From positions 3,876,001 to 3,940,000 of the forward strand of contig NZ_CP040297.1 in NCBI RefSeq assembly GCF_013393945.1: a stretch of 64,000 nt of DNA, read 5' to 3'. The translations under genes were made by a program, and so were the position numbers. Below, piece by piece: positions 43,024 through 53,216 of the stretch; position 1 is the first letter of the stretch, and every line of letters starts with the position of its first letter. The notes under the pieces are model-generated. The model worked only from the letters and a program-made list of their open reading frames with translations. It searched no databases and was not told where the DNA came from. The DNA comes from Nostoc sp. TCL26-01 (lineage in GTDB: Bacteria; Cyanobacteriota; Cyanobacteriia; Cyanobacteriales; Nostocaceae).

Positions 43024-44379
43024 CTATAACTTCACACCACGAATTGCATAATCTAACAATTCCATAGGATGCAACACAGAAATTTTCTTACCCTGTAACT
43101 GTAAATGCTTGGTGATTTGTAAAGCACAACCGGGATTAGGAGAAGCGATTAATTCAGCACCAGTGTTTAATAAATTCGTGACTTTTTGCTGACCCAATTC
43201 TTCAGCCACTTCCGGTTGCAGCATATTATAAACCCCAGCACTACCACAACATAAAGCCGCATCTAATGGTTCTTTAATTTTCACACCGGGAATTTGCTGC
43301 AACACTTGACGAGGTTGGACACTAATTTTTTGTCCATGTAATAAATGACAAGCATCTTGATAAACTAAATTCACAGGTTGATCTGTCAGTGGTGAAAGTT
43401 TAGCTGTTAAACCAACAGTAGCTAAAAATTCTTGAGCATCTTTAACTTTAGCCGCAAAATCTTGGGCTTTTTCTCGATATTCTGGGTCACTTTCTAAGAT
43501 ATGACCGTATTCTTTTAAAGTATGACCACAACCAGCAGCGTTGATAATCACATAATCCACATCACTATCAGCAAAGCTATCAATCATCTGTCTAGCTAAC
43601 GCTTTGGCTTGTGCTGTTTGTCCTTGGTGTTCGGGGAGTGCGGCACAACAACCTTGAGATTTAGGAATAACAACTTCACAACCATTGGCAGTTAAAACTC
43701 TCACTGTTGCTTCATTTACTGGGGAGAAAAATAACCGTTGTACACATCCTAAAATCATCCCGACTCGATAACGTTGCTTGCCTTGGGCAGGGATAATTGT
43801 TGGTAGGTTATCTTGAAAGCTTTTCAGAGTAATTTGTGGCAGAATTGATTCCATTGCTGCCAATCTTGGGGATATATAATTGAGTAATCCTGTAGCGCGA
43901 ACTAGTTGAGAAATACCTGATTTTTGATAAAATAACAAAGGAATTAATAAAATACGTAAAATATCTGGGTTGGGGAAGAGAGAGAAGATCAATTGACGCA
44001 CTAATTTATCAGGTAAACTGCGAGAATAATTCCGTTCTACCTGATGGCGAGTAGCAGAAATTAGCTTGTCATACTGCACACCAGAAGGACAAGTCGTCAC
44101 ACAAGCAAGACATCCCAAACAAGAATCAAAATGCTCAACTGTGGCAGTATTTAAAGCAATTTCACCCTCATTAATTGCATCCATTAAATAGATCCGTCCT
44201 CTGGGCGAATCCATCTCTTTGCCAATTACTCGATAACTAGGACAAGTTGATAAACAAAATCCACAATGGACACAACTATCAATTAATTTTGGATCAGGTG
44301 GATGATTCCCGTCAAATCCCTGTAAATTTTTGATACTGGCAGTATTATTAAGAGAATCTTCAGAAACTTGCATATCCAT
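43024..44379 (-). CDS. glcF: glycolate dehydrogenase, iron-sulfur subunit
   Basis: 451 aa. Two [4Fe-4S] ferredoxin motifs (CVHCGFCLSTCPSY and CLGCLACVTTCPSG) are followed by two CCG-type cysteine-rich domains (GCCAALPEHQGQ; ALCCGSAGVY). GlcF passes electrons from the FAD subunits to the quinone pool during oxidation of photorespiratory glycolate. Start ATG 44377-44379 with GGGA upstream. It lies 32 bp downstream of glcE; glcD is not in the window. Confidence 0.93.
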   Translation of the reverse strand: MDMQVSEDSLNNTASIKNLQGFDGNHPPDPKLIDSCVHCGFCLSTCPSYRVIGKEMDSPRGRIYLMDAINEGEIALNTATVEHFDSCLGCLACVTTCPSGVQYDKLISATRHQVERNYSRSLPDKLVRQLIFSLFPNPDILRILLIPLLFYQKSGISQLVRATGLLNYISPRLAAMESILPQITLKSFQDNLPTIIPAQGKQRYRVGMILGCVQRLFFSPVNEATVRVLTANGCEVVIPKSQGCCAALPEHQGQTAQAKALARQMIDSFADSDVDYVIINAAGCGHTLKEYGHILESDPEYREKAQDFAAKVKDAQEFLATVGLTAKLSPLTDQPVNLVYQDACHLLHGQKISVQPRQVLQQIPGVKIKEPLDAALCCGSAGVYNMLQPEVAEELGQQKVTNLLNTGAELIASPNPGCALQITKHLQLQGKKISVLHPMELLDYAIRGVKL

Positions 44380-44411
44380 TTTTTCCCTGGCTGCACTCTT
44401 GAGTTAATTGC

Positions 44412-45680
44412 TTAAATCCCACTGATAAATCGACCTGGATTTAAAATATTTTTGCTATCAAACTGTTGTTTAATCTGCCGCATTAATGGCAAAGCATTGC
44501 CAGTGTATCCCCATACATCTATCTGTTGTTTAACCGCCAGTGGTGCTTGGAGAATTGTTAAAAAACCCTTGTGAGATTGACAGTGCGATCGCGATCGCTC
44601 AACCTGCTTTTCATCCTCTACTTGTAACACACCTAGACCACTACTAAGATGAATCAACCCAACTCCTACTTGCTGCAAAATCTCGACAGCCGCAGTGGGT
44701 AGTATGCCTACTTTGCAAGTAATTACAGACTCTGTAGCGGGAGAATGTATTTGTTTTGACAATCTCTGCCATAAATGACTTTCATCTGTGTCGGCAAAAA
44801 TAGCCACTGTTAAACCTAACTTTTCTCCCCATTCCCTCAATCTCTGAGATTGTTCCTTAACACTTTCACTAATACTTTGAAACCGAGCAATTAATCCCAC
44901 ACCCTGACCTAATCCTAAGTTTGACACTAATTGAGGAGAAATTAAATCAGCTTGAGTGGGTGTCAATGCTGAACCACGTAAAGTATTAGCAACTTGCGAT
45001 ATTAATTCTGCTGCACCAGTTAATACTACCGTTCCTGATGCTTCTTGTAGAGGATAGACACGAAAAGTTACTTGAGTAATAATTCCCAATGTCCCATACG
45101 AGCCTGTAAATAACTTCATCAAGTCGTATCCAGCAACATTTTTTACCACCCGTCCCCCAGCTTTAGCAATTTCACCATCAGCACGGACAAAACTAATACC
45201 TAAAACTTGGTCACGGACACTGCCATAACGTTGTCGCAGAGAATTAGTATCAGCCGTAGCCACAATCCCGCCAATGGTTGCTGATTCTGGTGTAGAGGGA
45301 TCAAGGGCGAGAAATTGTCGTGCATCTGCTAAAATCTGCTGAAGATGGGAAAATTTCATTCCCGCTTCCACCGTCACCGTCAAATCACCAATGGCGTGTG
45401 CAATTAATTGATTGATCCTTTCTGTACTCACCACCACATCAATATCTTTTGTTAATCCTCCCCAAGTGATTTTACTTCTACTTCCACAAGAGAGGACGCG
45501 CCAGTTATTTTGGTTAGCCGTGGCAATGACTGCGGCTAGCTGTGCTGGAGTTTGGGGATAGACGATGCAACTGGGAGGTTTCCCAGAAGCTATAACTTGA
45601 AAGAGTTCGAGGTTTTTTTCTAAGTAACCGATATTTTCTTGACCAACTATAGATGCAAGAGTAGAAGCAATGGCTGTCAT
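44412..45680 (-). CDS. glcE: glycolate dehydrogenase, FAD-binding subunit GlcE
   Basis: 422 aa FAD-linked oxidase subunit. The FAD-binding type 4 domain covers about 30-210 (VLSCGSRSKITWGG, ALDPSTPESATIGGIVAT, GRVVKNVAGYDLMKLFTGSYGTLGII). It is truncated in the substrate domain relative to GlcD, as is usual for GlcE, and it forms the enzyme with GlcD and GlcF. glcE and glcF form a two-gene operon here, linking the locus to photorespiration. Confidence 0.9.
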   Translation of the reverse strand: MTAIASTLASIVGQENIGYLEKNLELFQVIASGKPPSCIVYPQTPAQLAAVIATANQNNWRVLSCGSRSKITWGGLTKDIDVVVSTERINQLIAHAIGDLTVTVEAGMKFSHLQQILADARQFLALDPSTPESATIGGIVATADTNSLRQRYGSVRDQVLGISFVRADGEIAKAGGRVVKNVAGYDLMKLFTGSYGTLGIITQVTFRVYPLQEASGTVVLTGAAELISQVANTLRGSALTPTQADLISPQLVSNLGLGQGVGLIARFQSISESVKEQSQRLREWGEKLGLTVAIFADTDESHLWQRLSKQIHSPATESVITCKVGILPTAAVEILQQVGVGLIHLSSGLGVLQVEDEKQVERSRSHCQSHKGFLTILQAPLAVKQQIDVWGYTGNALPLMRQIKQQFDSKNILNPGRFISGI

Positions 45681-46222
45681 CAGTTTATTGGTGATTCCCT
45701 ACATCTCATTCTCTGTGATGATGACACAAAATCGACAACCATAACTAGTAGGACTTACGCACTCAACCAATAAACCATAAATTAGGGTGGTCAACCCCTT
45801 CGGGGAATTCAAAATTCAAAATTATTAATTCAAAATTAAAGTAGTATTAGTTGGTTGGGTGGCAATACTGCTCGGTTAAGCAGAAAAGCTGAAAATTAGT
45901 AGGTTGAGTGGAGGCTTTGCATAATCCAACACCAATATCCATACTGAATTTTTAAGATCCATGTTGGGTTAAGTGCAGCGCAACCCAACCTACTCTCAGA
46001 CTAATGCTAAAAATGTGCTAAAACCTGTAAAGCTAATACTAACATTTATCCAGCTTGTAGCAATTTTTAATTAAAAATAATCTCAATAAAATCAGTGATT
46101 TATACAACTTTATAGCTAGAGGTAATCCTTACTGCGTAAGATTTTGATACAACTTATTTTGTTTGCACGTTCATATTAGAAGTACACTTAAAATTCATAT
46201 AACCTGATGTTAAAAAATATCT
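45681..46222. other. intergenic region with short repeats
   Basis: 542 bp. It contains a CCCC-TTC-GGGG foldback near 45797-45807, AATTCAAAATT repeats at 45808-45838 and a pair of opposed GTAGGTTG... CAACCTAC segments (about 45900 and 45990), as in other Nostoc intergenic repeats. No gene is visible. The last 100 bp before the CDF gene are AT-rich. Confidence 0.5.
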
Positions 46223-47128
46223 ATGGCTTACGATAACCGTGCCGCAGTACGGAAAGTTTTAATTATTACCCTATTACTCAATCTATTTGTAATGGGACTT
46301 AAAGCATTCGTTGGATACTTTACAGGTTCACTCAGTCTGCTAGCCGATGCCTTACATAGTGTCACAGATAGTGCTAACAATGTTTTAGGATTATTTGCTA
46401 GTAGGTTTTCTTCTCCCTATCCAGATCGCGAGCATCCTTACGGACACCATAAATTTGAAGCTGTGGGTGCTTTGGGAATTGCTGCATTTTTGGGAATCGC
46501 CTGTTTTGAAATTCTTCAAGGAGCAATTGAGCGTATTCTCAAAGGTGGCGCAACTGTGAGAATTTCACCGCCTGAGTTGTGGTTATTATTGATTGTCTTG
46601 GGTATAAATATTTTTGTCGCCTTTTACGAACGCAATGAAGGTAAGCGAGTAAATAGCCAAATTTTAATTGCTGATGCCACACATACCATGAGTGATGTCT
46701 GGGTGACAATATCCGTCATTGGTGGTTTGATTGGGGTTTGGCTGGGTTATCAATGGCTGGATATAGTATTGGCATTTCCTGTGGCATTGTTGGTATTTTG
46801 GAGTGGTTGGTCAGTTTTGCGAGATAATTTACCTTGGTTGGTAGATCAAATGGCGATCGCACCAGAAGCAATTCATGCGATCGCTGTTTCTGTACCTGGG
46901 GTAATTAATTGTCATCAAATCGCCTCACGGGGAATTCTCGGTCGTCAAGTTTTCATGGAAATGCACTTAATCGTAGATGCACCAGACGTAGAAACAGCCC
47001 ACCGCATTACTGAAGAAGTAGAAAGCAGACTAGAAGAACGCTTCAGCCCCGTCAGAATTTCCATTCACGTAGAACCACCCGCCTATCAATCTGAGCAAAT
47101 TAGTTTTGCACCAGGAACAAAAGAGTGA
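46223..47128 (+). CDS. cation diffusion facilitator (CDF) metal exporter
   Basis: 301 aa. Six transmembrane segments; metal site A residues lie in SLLADALHSVTDSANN (TM2) and DATHTMSDVW (TM5), and HPYGHHKFE is the conserved loop after TM2. The cytoplasmic C-terminal domain (about 205-301) has several His and Asp residues for regulatory metal. CDF proteins export Zn, Mn, Fe, Co or Cd in exchange for protons. The HxxxD pattern in TM5 with D/H in TM2 does not fix the metal with certainty. Monocistronic, start ATG 46223. Confidence 0.9.
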   Translation: MAYDNRAAVRKVLIITLLLNLFVMGLKAFVGYFTGSLSLLADALHSVTDSANNVLGLFASRFSSPYPDREHPYGHHKFEAVGALGIAAFLGIACFEILQGAIERILKGGATVRISPPELWLLLIVLGINIFVAFYERNEGKRVNSQILIADATHTMSDVWVTISVIGGLIGVWLGYQWLDIVLAFPVALLVFWSGWSVLRDNLPWLVDQMAIAPEAIHAIAVSVPGVINCHQIASRGILGRQVFMEMHLIVDAPDVETAHRITEEVESRLEERFSPVRISIHVEPPAYQSEQISFAPGTKE

Positions 47129-47562
47129 TGAGTGCTGAGTGATGAGTGAGGGAGTGAGGGAGTGAGGGAGTGAGAGGACAAGGGGAGCCAGCACCGTGCG
47201 GGGGTTTCCCCCGTTGAGGTGACTGACGTGACAAGGGGACAGTGAGATAAGAATAATGACTAATGACCATTGACCATTGACCATTGACTCTTCACTTGCC
47301 TTTATAAAAATTAAAGTTTATTTAAATTGTCATAAATAAAGATTTACGCACAAATATGACAGGTTTAAATGAATTTAAACCTACTCATGCTAGTTACCAA
47401 GAATCATGAGTGTAGATGTAATTATTCATATCTGCACTCATTGTTATGCTGAGACTGTAAACTATTTGCTGTGAATAATTATCAGAACTTCAATAGAATT
47501 ATGATAGCGAAAGTATATTTATAGTCAGTCTCTACTTTGGGTGTAATCATGAGGACTGAAAA
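47129..47562. other. intergenic repeat region before the phytochrome gene
   Basis: 434 bp. 47129-47163 holds GAGGGAGT units, 47164-47273 is copy 2 of the 110-bp repeat, then ACCATTG heptamers to about 47287. The remaining 270 bp are AT-rich and may hold the promoter of the phytochrome operon, though I see no clear boxes. Confidence 0.6.
47164..47273. repeat. 110-bp dispersed repeat, copy 2
   Basis: Matches 39499-39608 at 109 of 110 positions and carries the same CGGGGG-TTT-CCCCCG palindrome. The heptamers on both flanks are also alike. Confidence 0.85.
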
Positions 47563-49812
47563 GTGAACACCAACGACACAACCATCCCCTTTCAAGTTGA
47601 CCTTAGTAACTGTAATAAAGAGCCAATTCATATTCCTGGCTCTATTCAGCCTCATGGTGTACTGCTAGCATTGCAAGAGGTAGAATTAACCATACTACAA
47701 GTTAGTAATAATACCTTTGATTTTTTTGGTATTTATCCCGAACAACTACTGGATCAACATTTAAGTTGTTTACTAGAAATAGAACAAATTAATTTACTAC
47801 AAGATTGTTTAGCTCATGAAGATTTACCAGTCATTAATCCTATCGAGTTTTGTATCAAAATAGCTGATAATACCTTATATTTTGACGGAATTGTGCATCG
47901 CTCTGACGGATGTTTAATTCTAGAGTTAGAGCCTAGCTCATCGGAAAAGAATAATACTTTTTTTAGGTTTTACCATCAAGTAAAGCTAGCTATGTCAAAA
48001 ATACAAGGTGCAGCTAATGTTATTGGCTTAAGTCAAACTCTAGCTCAAGAAGTACGAAAAATTACTGGTTTTGACAGGGTAATGATTTATCGATTTGATG
48101 AAAATTGGCATGGTCAAGTAATTGCTGAAGAAAAACCAGAATATCTCACATCTTATTTAGGGTTACACTATCCGGCTTCTGATATTCCTCAACAAGCCAG
48201 ACAGCTATATAGCCAAAATTGGTTGAGGCTGATTCCCAACGCACACTATCAACCAGTGGCAATGATTCCTCTCTGTAATCCTTTAAATAATCAGCCTTTA
48301 GATTTAAGTAGAGCAGTTTTGCGTAGCGTCTCACCTTTGCACATTGAATATATGCAGAATATGGGTGTGACAGCTTCTATGTCGATTTCTATTATGAAAA
48401 ATCAAAAATTATGGGGACTAATTGCCTGCCATCATCAAGTTCCAAAATATATTCCCTATGAAATTCGTACGGCTTGTGAATTTTTGGGACAAATGACTTC
48501 TGTGGAAATGAGCAATAAAGAAGATAGCGAATATACAGAATCCAAAATTCACTTAAAATCTGTTCAGAGTAAGTTAATAGAGTACATGTCAGGGGAAACT
48601 AACTTTATTGATGGTTTAATTAACTATGAACCAAATCTACTTAACTTGGTAAATGCACAGGGAGCAGTAGTTTGTTTTAATAGTAATTATTACCCTGTGG
48701 GGCAAACTCCTACGACAGCAGATATTCAGAATTTAGTGGAATGGATTAGTCAAAATCTCCAGGACGAAATTTTCTATACAGAGTCTCTAGCACAAGTTTA
48801 TCCAGCAGCAGAAAAAATGCGAGATGTGGCTAGTGGTTTGATAGCACTTTCTATTTCTAAAAGTCAGAAAAACTATGTTTTGTGGTTTCGTCCGGAGGTA
48901 GTGCGAACTGTAGATTGGGGTGGGAACCCAAATAAACCGGTAGAAGTGACGGCAAACGGGGGAGTTCGCTTATCACCCCGCAAGTCTTTTGAGTTATGGA
49001 AAGAAACAGTATTGTTGAAGTCACTTCCCTGGAAATCTTTTGAAGTCAATGCAGCACTGGAGTTAAGAAATGCAATTATTGGTGTAGTATTGCGGAAAGC
49101 CGATGAACTAGCTCAACTGAATATTGAATTAGAACGCAGTAATCAAGAATTAGATGCTTTTGCCTACATTGCTTCTCACGATTTAAAAGAACCATTGCGG
49201 GGGATTCACAATTATTCCAATTTCTTAATAGAAGACTACGGCACAATTATTGATGAACCAGGTAAGGAAAAATTAGTTACCTTAATTCGTCTAACGCAAA
49301 GGATGGAAGATTTAATTGATTCGTTGCTGCATTTTTCTCGATTGGGGCGAGTTGATTTATTCATGCAGCAAACTGATCTTAACGAGATTGTACATCGTAT
49401 TCTAGATATGTTGAGTGGGCGAATTGAAGAAACAGGAGTAGAAATTAGAATTCCTCGACCATTACCTACAGTGTATTGCGATCGCATCCAAATCGGTGAG
49501 GTCTTTAGCAACCTGATAGCCAACGCCATTAAATACAACGATAAACCCCAAAAATGGATTGAAATTGGCTATCTAGAACATCCATCCCCAACAACCACCT
49601 TCTACGTCCGAGACAATGGCATTGGTATTCGAGAAAAACACTTTGAAGCAATTTTCCGCATCTTCAAACGCTTGCACGGGCCAAGCAAGTATGGTGGCGG
49701 GACAGGTGCAGGACTCACTATTGCTAAAAAAATAGTCGAACGACATGGGGGTAAAATTTGGTTAGAGTCTATCTACGGTGAAGGGAGTACTTTTTATTTC
49801 ACGTTGGAATAG
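47563..49812 (+). CDS. cphB: bacteriophytochrome-type photoreceptor histidine kinase
   Basis: 749 aa with PAS (about 10-120), GAF (about 140-320), PHY (about 330-510) and a histidine kinase. In the GAF domain the bilin-contact DIP motif is present (ASDIPQQAR), but the Cys that binds phycocyanobilin in CphA-type proteins is Leu (RSVSPLHIEY). Instead Cys17 (LSNCNKEPIHIPG) is the biliverdin-linking Cys of BphP-type phytochromes. The kinase has the H-box ASHDLKEPLR and the ATP-site blocks DNGIGI and GGGTGAGLTI. It should switch between red and far-red forms and phosphorylate the next gene's product. Start GTG 47563 with GAGG upstream. Confidence 0.92.
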   Translation: MNTNDTTIPFQVDLSNCNKEPIHIPGSIQPHGVLLALQEVELTILQVSNNTFDFFGIYPEQLLDQHLSCLLEIEQINLLQDCLAHEDLPVINPIEFCIKIADNTLYFDGIVHRSDGCLILELEPSSSEKNNTFFRFYHQVKLAMSKIQGAANVIGLSQTLAQEVRKITGFDRVMIYRFDENWHGQVIAEEKPEYLTSYLGLHYPASDIPQQARQLYSQNWLRLIPNAHYQPVAMIPLCNPLNNQPLDLSRAVLRSVSPLHIEYMQNMGVTASMSISIMKNQKLWGLIACHHQVPKYIPYEIRTACEFLGQMTSVEMSNKEDSEYTESKIHLKSVQSKLIEYMSGETNFIDGLINYEPNLLNLVNAQGAVVCFNSNYYPVGQTPTTADIQNLVEWISQNLQDEIFYTESLAQVYPAAEKMRDVASGLIALSISKSQKNYVLWFRPEVVRTVDWGGNPNKPVEVTANGGVRLSPRKSFELWKETVLLKSLPWKSFEVNAALELRNAIIGVVLRKADELAQLNIELERSNQELDAFAYIASHDLKEPLRGIHNYSNFLIEDYGTIIDEPGKEKLVTLIRLTQRMEDLIDSLLHFSRLGRVDLFMQQTDLNEIVHRILDMLSGRIEETGVEIRIPRPLPTVYCDRIQIGEVFSNLIANAIKYNDKPQKWIEIGYLEHPSPTTTFYVRDNGIGIREKHFEAIFRIFKRLHGPSKYGGGTGAGLTIAKKIVERHGGKIWLESIYGEGSTFYFTLE

Positions 49813-49814
49813 GC

Positions 49815-49895
49815 AATGGTCATTAGTCAATGGTCAATAGTCAATGGTCAATAGTCAATGGTCAATAGTCAATAGTCAATAGTCATTAGTCAGTG
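49815..49895. repeat. heptamer repeat tract (AGTCAAT / GGTCAAT)
   Basis: About 11 tandem units between the phytochrome gene and its response-regulator gene, followed by CCCCTGCA repeats to about 49940. Confidence 0.85.
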
Positions 49896-49966
49896 GTCAT
49901 TAGCATTTCTTCTTCTCCCCTGCACCCCTGCACCCCTGCACTTATCTCTCTCACTCCCACAAATTC

Positions 49967-50422
49967 ATGATTGGTAATATTGCTCAACCTTTGCTGATAA
50001 TTGAAGATAGTGACGAAGACTATGAAGCTTTGCGGCGAATTATGCACAAAGAAGTGGTGTTAAACCCGATTTTTCGCTGTCATGATGGTGATGATGCTTT
50101 AGATTTTCTCTACCATAAAGGGATTTACAACAATAACCAAGCTGTGCCACGTCCAGCAATTATTTTACTTGATCTCAACTTGCCAGGAACTGATGGTAGA
50201 GAAATTCTTGCTCAACTGAAGCAGGATAAGGATCTGAAATATATTCCTGTAATTGTACTCACGACTTCTTGTAATCCCAAGGATATCGAAATATGCTACA
50301 GATACTGTGTGGCTAGTTATATTGTCAAACCCATTGATATTAATCGGTTGGTGAAAACTATTCACAGTTTTTTAACTTACTGGTTAGATATCGTGATTCT
50401 TCCTGATGCTGTTAGCAAGTAG
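49967..50422 (+). CDS. phytochrome-linked response regulator (Rcp type)
   Basis: 151 aa single receiver domain. Acidic pocket at Glu13/Asp14 (IIEDSDED), phosphoacceptor Asp69 (LLDLNLPGTDG), switch Thr in VLTTS and Lys in IVKPID. Single-domain Rcp proteins are the usual partners of cyanobacterial phytochromes, and this gene directly follows one. Only 2 bp separate it from the hybrid kinase gene, so those two are coupled. It has no output domain; it may pass phosphate on. Confidence 0.9.
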   Translation: MIGNIAQPLLIIEDSDEDYEALRRIMHKEVVLNPIFRCHDGDDALDFLYHKGIYNNNQAVPRPAIILLDLNLPGTDGREILAQLKQDKDLKYIPVIVLTTSCNPKDIEICYRYCVASYIVKPIDINRLVKTIHSFLTYWLDIVILPDAVSK

Positions 50423-50424
50423 TC

Positions 50425-53118
50425 ATGGTGCAATCGCTAACTGTTTTAATTATTGATGATTCTCCTGAAGATCGTCAGGTGTATCGCCGCTATCTCCAGC
50501 AAGACCTAGAAAATTGCTACAGGATTCTAGAACGAGAATCAGGAGAAGAAGCGTTAGAATTGTGTCGGGAATTTTCACCTGATGTGATTTTATTGGACTT
50601 TTTGTTACCAGACCAAGATGGGTTAGAGTTTTTGGCAGAGTTACAAGAGCTGGTGAAGAAAACTATGCCAGCAATAGTTATGTTAACTGGTTATGGGAAT
50701 GAAGCGATCGCTGTCCAAGCCATGAAAAGTGGTGTCTATGACTACCTCGTCAAAGGACAAACAACGGCAGAACGTTTGCGCTCAACTGTTCACTCAGCCA
50801 TTCTTCAGTCACAGTTACGCAAAGAACTCAAACGCAGTGAGGAACAACTGCGAGAAAGCCAAAAATTTATCGCTCGTATTGCTGATACAACACCAGGAAT
50901 TTTGTACGTTTACGATTTAGAGGAGCAACGGAACGTCTATATTAATGGTCAAATAACTAAACTACTTGGCTATTCTCCTCAAAATATACAAACCTGGGGT
51001 AAAGAATTCCTAGTCAAATTAATGCACCCTGAAGATTTAGCTCAATTTCCTGATGTCTGCCAGAGGTTTAAATCGGCTGAGGATGGGGACATCATAGAAC
51101 ATGAGTATCGGATGCGCCACGCCAATGGAGAATGGTATTGGTTTTGTAGTCGCAGTTCTATCTTCACCAGAAATAGTGATGGTTCACCACAGCAAATAGT
51201 TGGCACAGCTTTTGATATCACTGCACGTAAGCAGATGGAAGAAGAATTACGTGCTAGTAATGAGCGTTTTCGTCTCGCTGCTGCTGCCGTGAATGCACTG
51301 ATTTATGATTGGAATGTGGAAAAAAATATCGTCACCAGAACTGAGGGACTGACTAAGATTTTAGGCTACTCTCTGGAAGAAACTGTACCAACGCTGCAAT
51401 GGTGGCAAGAACAGGTTCATCCAGAAGATAGACATTTCTTAGTGCAGCAATTCCAGAATATTCCTGTGAATCAAAATAATTATGCTTTTGAGTATCGAGT
51501 ACGCCACAAGAATAGTCAATATCTGTATGTCTTAGACCAGGGAGTAATTACCAGAGATCAAAATGGACAGGCGGTGCGGGTAGTTGGTAGTACAACAGAT
51601 ATTAGCGATCGTAAACTAAATGAAGCTGCATTACGTCAAAGTGAAGCTAAATTCCGCCGGATTGTTGAATCTAATATAGTCGGGATATATTTTGGTGACT
51701 TTAGCGGGCGAATATATGAAGCCAATGATGCTTTTTTAGAAATTATCGGCCGTTCTCGTCCGGAATTAGAAGCAGGAATTATCCGTTGGGATGTGTTAAC
51801 ACCTCCAGAATACCAAGACTTAGACCAGCAAAAAATCCAAGAGTTACAAACTTCAGGAGTTTGTACTCCTTTTGAAAAAGAGTATGTTCGCAAAGATGGT
51901 ACTCGTATACCGATTTTATTAGGCATTGCTCAAATTGAAGGACGAGCAGAAGTAGGCTACAGTGTTTGTTTTGTCCTTGATTTAACACAACGTAAACAGG
52001 TAGAAGCCGCATTGCGTGAAAGTGAGGAACGTTACCGCTATTTGTCTAATGGTATACCCCAACTCGTTTGGATTAAAAATCGTCATGGTGAATGTGAATA
52101 TGTCAACCAACAATGGTGTGAATATACTGGACTAACACTTGAGGAGGCATTAGGCTTTGGCTGGCAAAAAATCGTTCATCCAGATGATCTAGAAAAAGTG
52201 ATGCAAGCATGGACACAAGTCTTTCAGACGGGAGAAATTTACGAACAAGAACTACGCTGTCAAAAACACGATCGCATTTATCGCTGGTATTTAGCAAGAG
52301 CTATACCCATTAAAGATGAACAAGGGCAAATACTCCGGTGGTTTGGCACAAGTACCGATATTGATGAGCGCAAACAGTTAGAAGCGGAACGGAACCAACT
52401 TTTACAACTGGAAAAAATTGCCCGCGCAGAAGCTGAAGCTGCCAACAAAACCAAAGATGAGTTTGTCGCTATGGTATCTCATGATTTGCGATCGCCACTC
52501 AATGCTATTCTTGGTTGGGCGCAACTCCTCCGCAATCGTCAGTTTGATGAAGCCACTTTTAATCGTGCCTTGGAAACCATTGAACGTAATGCACAATCTC
52601 AGTCAAAACTTTTAGAAGACTTATTAGATATATCCCGCATTCTCAGAGGTAAGTTACAGTTAGAATCCTTATCAGTTAATCTGTCAGCAATCATCGGTGC
52701 AGCAATTGAGACGGCTTATCCATCAGCCAATACTAAAAATATTCATTTAGAATCCATCATAGATGATTCAACTCTATCAATCACTGGTGATGTCAATCGT
52801 TTGTTACAAGTTTTAGCAAATCTCCTTTCTAACGCCATTAAGTTCACACCCCCAGGGGGAAAAGTCAAAGTAGAACTGTTACACAAAGACTCACAAGCCC
52901 ACATCACAGTCACAGACACAGGTATAGGGATTAGTCCAGAGTTTTTACCCCACGTATTTGAACGCTACCGTCAAGCACAACGCACTCATGCTCAAGATGG
53001 CATCGGCTTAGGTTTAGCGATCGCTCGTCATCTAGTAGAATTACACGGTGGCACAATTCACGTTACCAGTGCCGGCGCAGATCAAGGATCTACTTTCACA
53101 ATTATTTTGCCTGTGTAG
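50425..53118 (+). CDS. hybrid sensor histidine kinase: receiver, four PAS domains, kinase
   Basis: 897 aa. N-terminal receiver with Asp58 (ILLDFLLPDQDG) and KSGVYDYLVKG; then four PAS/PAC units (about 145-270, 275-400, 405-530 and 535-655) with PAC ends such as GTAFDITARKQ; then a HisKA/HATPase kinase (H-box AMVSHDLRSPLN, N-box LLSNAIKFT, G-boxes DTGIGI and GIGLGLAI). There is no output domain. The receiver-first layout suggests it takes phosphate or a signal from an upstream kinase, possibly the phytochrome. PAS ligands are not predictable from the sequence. Confidence 0.92.
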   Translation: MVQSLTVLIIDDSPEDRQVYRRYLQQDLENCYRILERESGEEALELCREFSPDVILLDFLLPDQDGLEFLAELQELVKKTMPAIVMLTGYGNEAIAVQAMKSGVYDYLVKGQTTAERLRSTVHSAILQSQLRKELKRSEEQLRESQKFIARIADTTPGILYVYDLEEQRNVYINGQITKLLGYSPQNIQTWGKEFLVKLMHPEDLAQFPDVCQRFKSAEDGDIIEHEYRMRHANGEWYWFCSRSSIFTRNSDGSPQQIVGTAFDITARKQMEEELRASNERFRLAAAAVNALIYDWNVEKNIVTRTEGLTKILGYSLEETVPTLQWWQEQVHPEDRHFLVQQFQNIPVNQNNYAFEYRVRHKNSQYLYVLDQGVITRDQNGQAVRVVGSTTDISDRKLNEAALRQSEAKFRRIVESNIVGIYFGDFSGRIYEANDAFLEIIGRSRPELEAGIIRWDVLTPPEYQDLDQQKIQELQTSGVCTPFEKEYVRKDGTRIPILLGIAQIEGRAEVGYSVCFVLDLTQRKQVEAALRESEERYRYLSNGIPQLVWIKNRHGECEYVNQQWCEYTGLTLEEALGFGWQKIVHPDDLEKVMQAWTQVFQTGEIYEQELRCQKHDRIYRWYLARAIPIKDEQGQILRWFGTSTDIDERKQLEAERNQLLQLEKIARAEAEAANKTKDEFVAMVSHDLRSPLNAILGWAQLLRNRQFDEATFNRALETIERNAQSQSKLLEDLLDISRILRGKLQLESLSVNLSAIIGAAIETAYPSANTKNIHLESIIDDSTLSITGDVNRLLQVLANLLSNAIKFTPPGGKVKVELLHKDSQAHITVTDTGIGISPEFLPHVFERYRQAQRTHAQDGIGLGLAIARHLVELHGGTIHVTSAGADQGSTFTIILPV

Positions 53119-53216
53119 CAAGCAATTAATCTGTTTTTAAGAACTGGGGGTGTAGGGGAAGAAAAAGCGAGGCAGTAACATAATTAAAGATGAGAAATTA
53201 TGGAAGCAAACAGACT

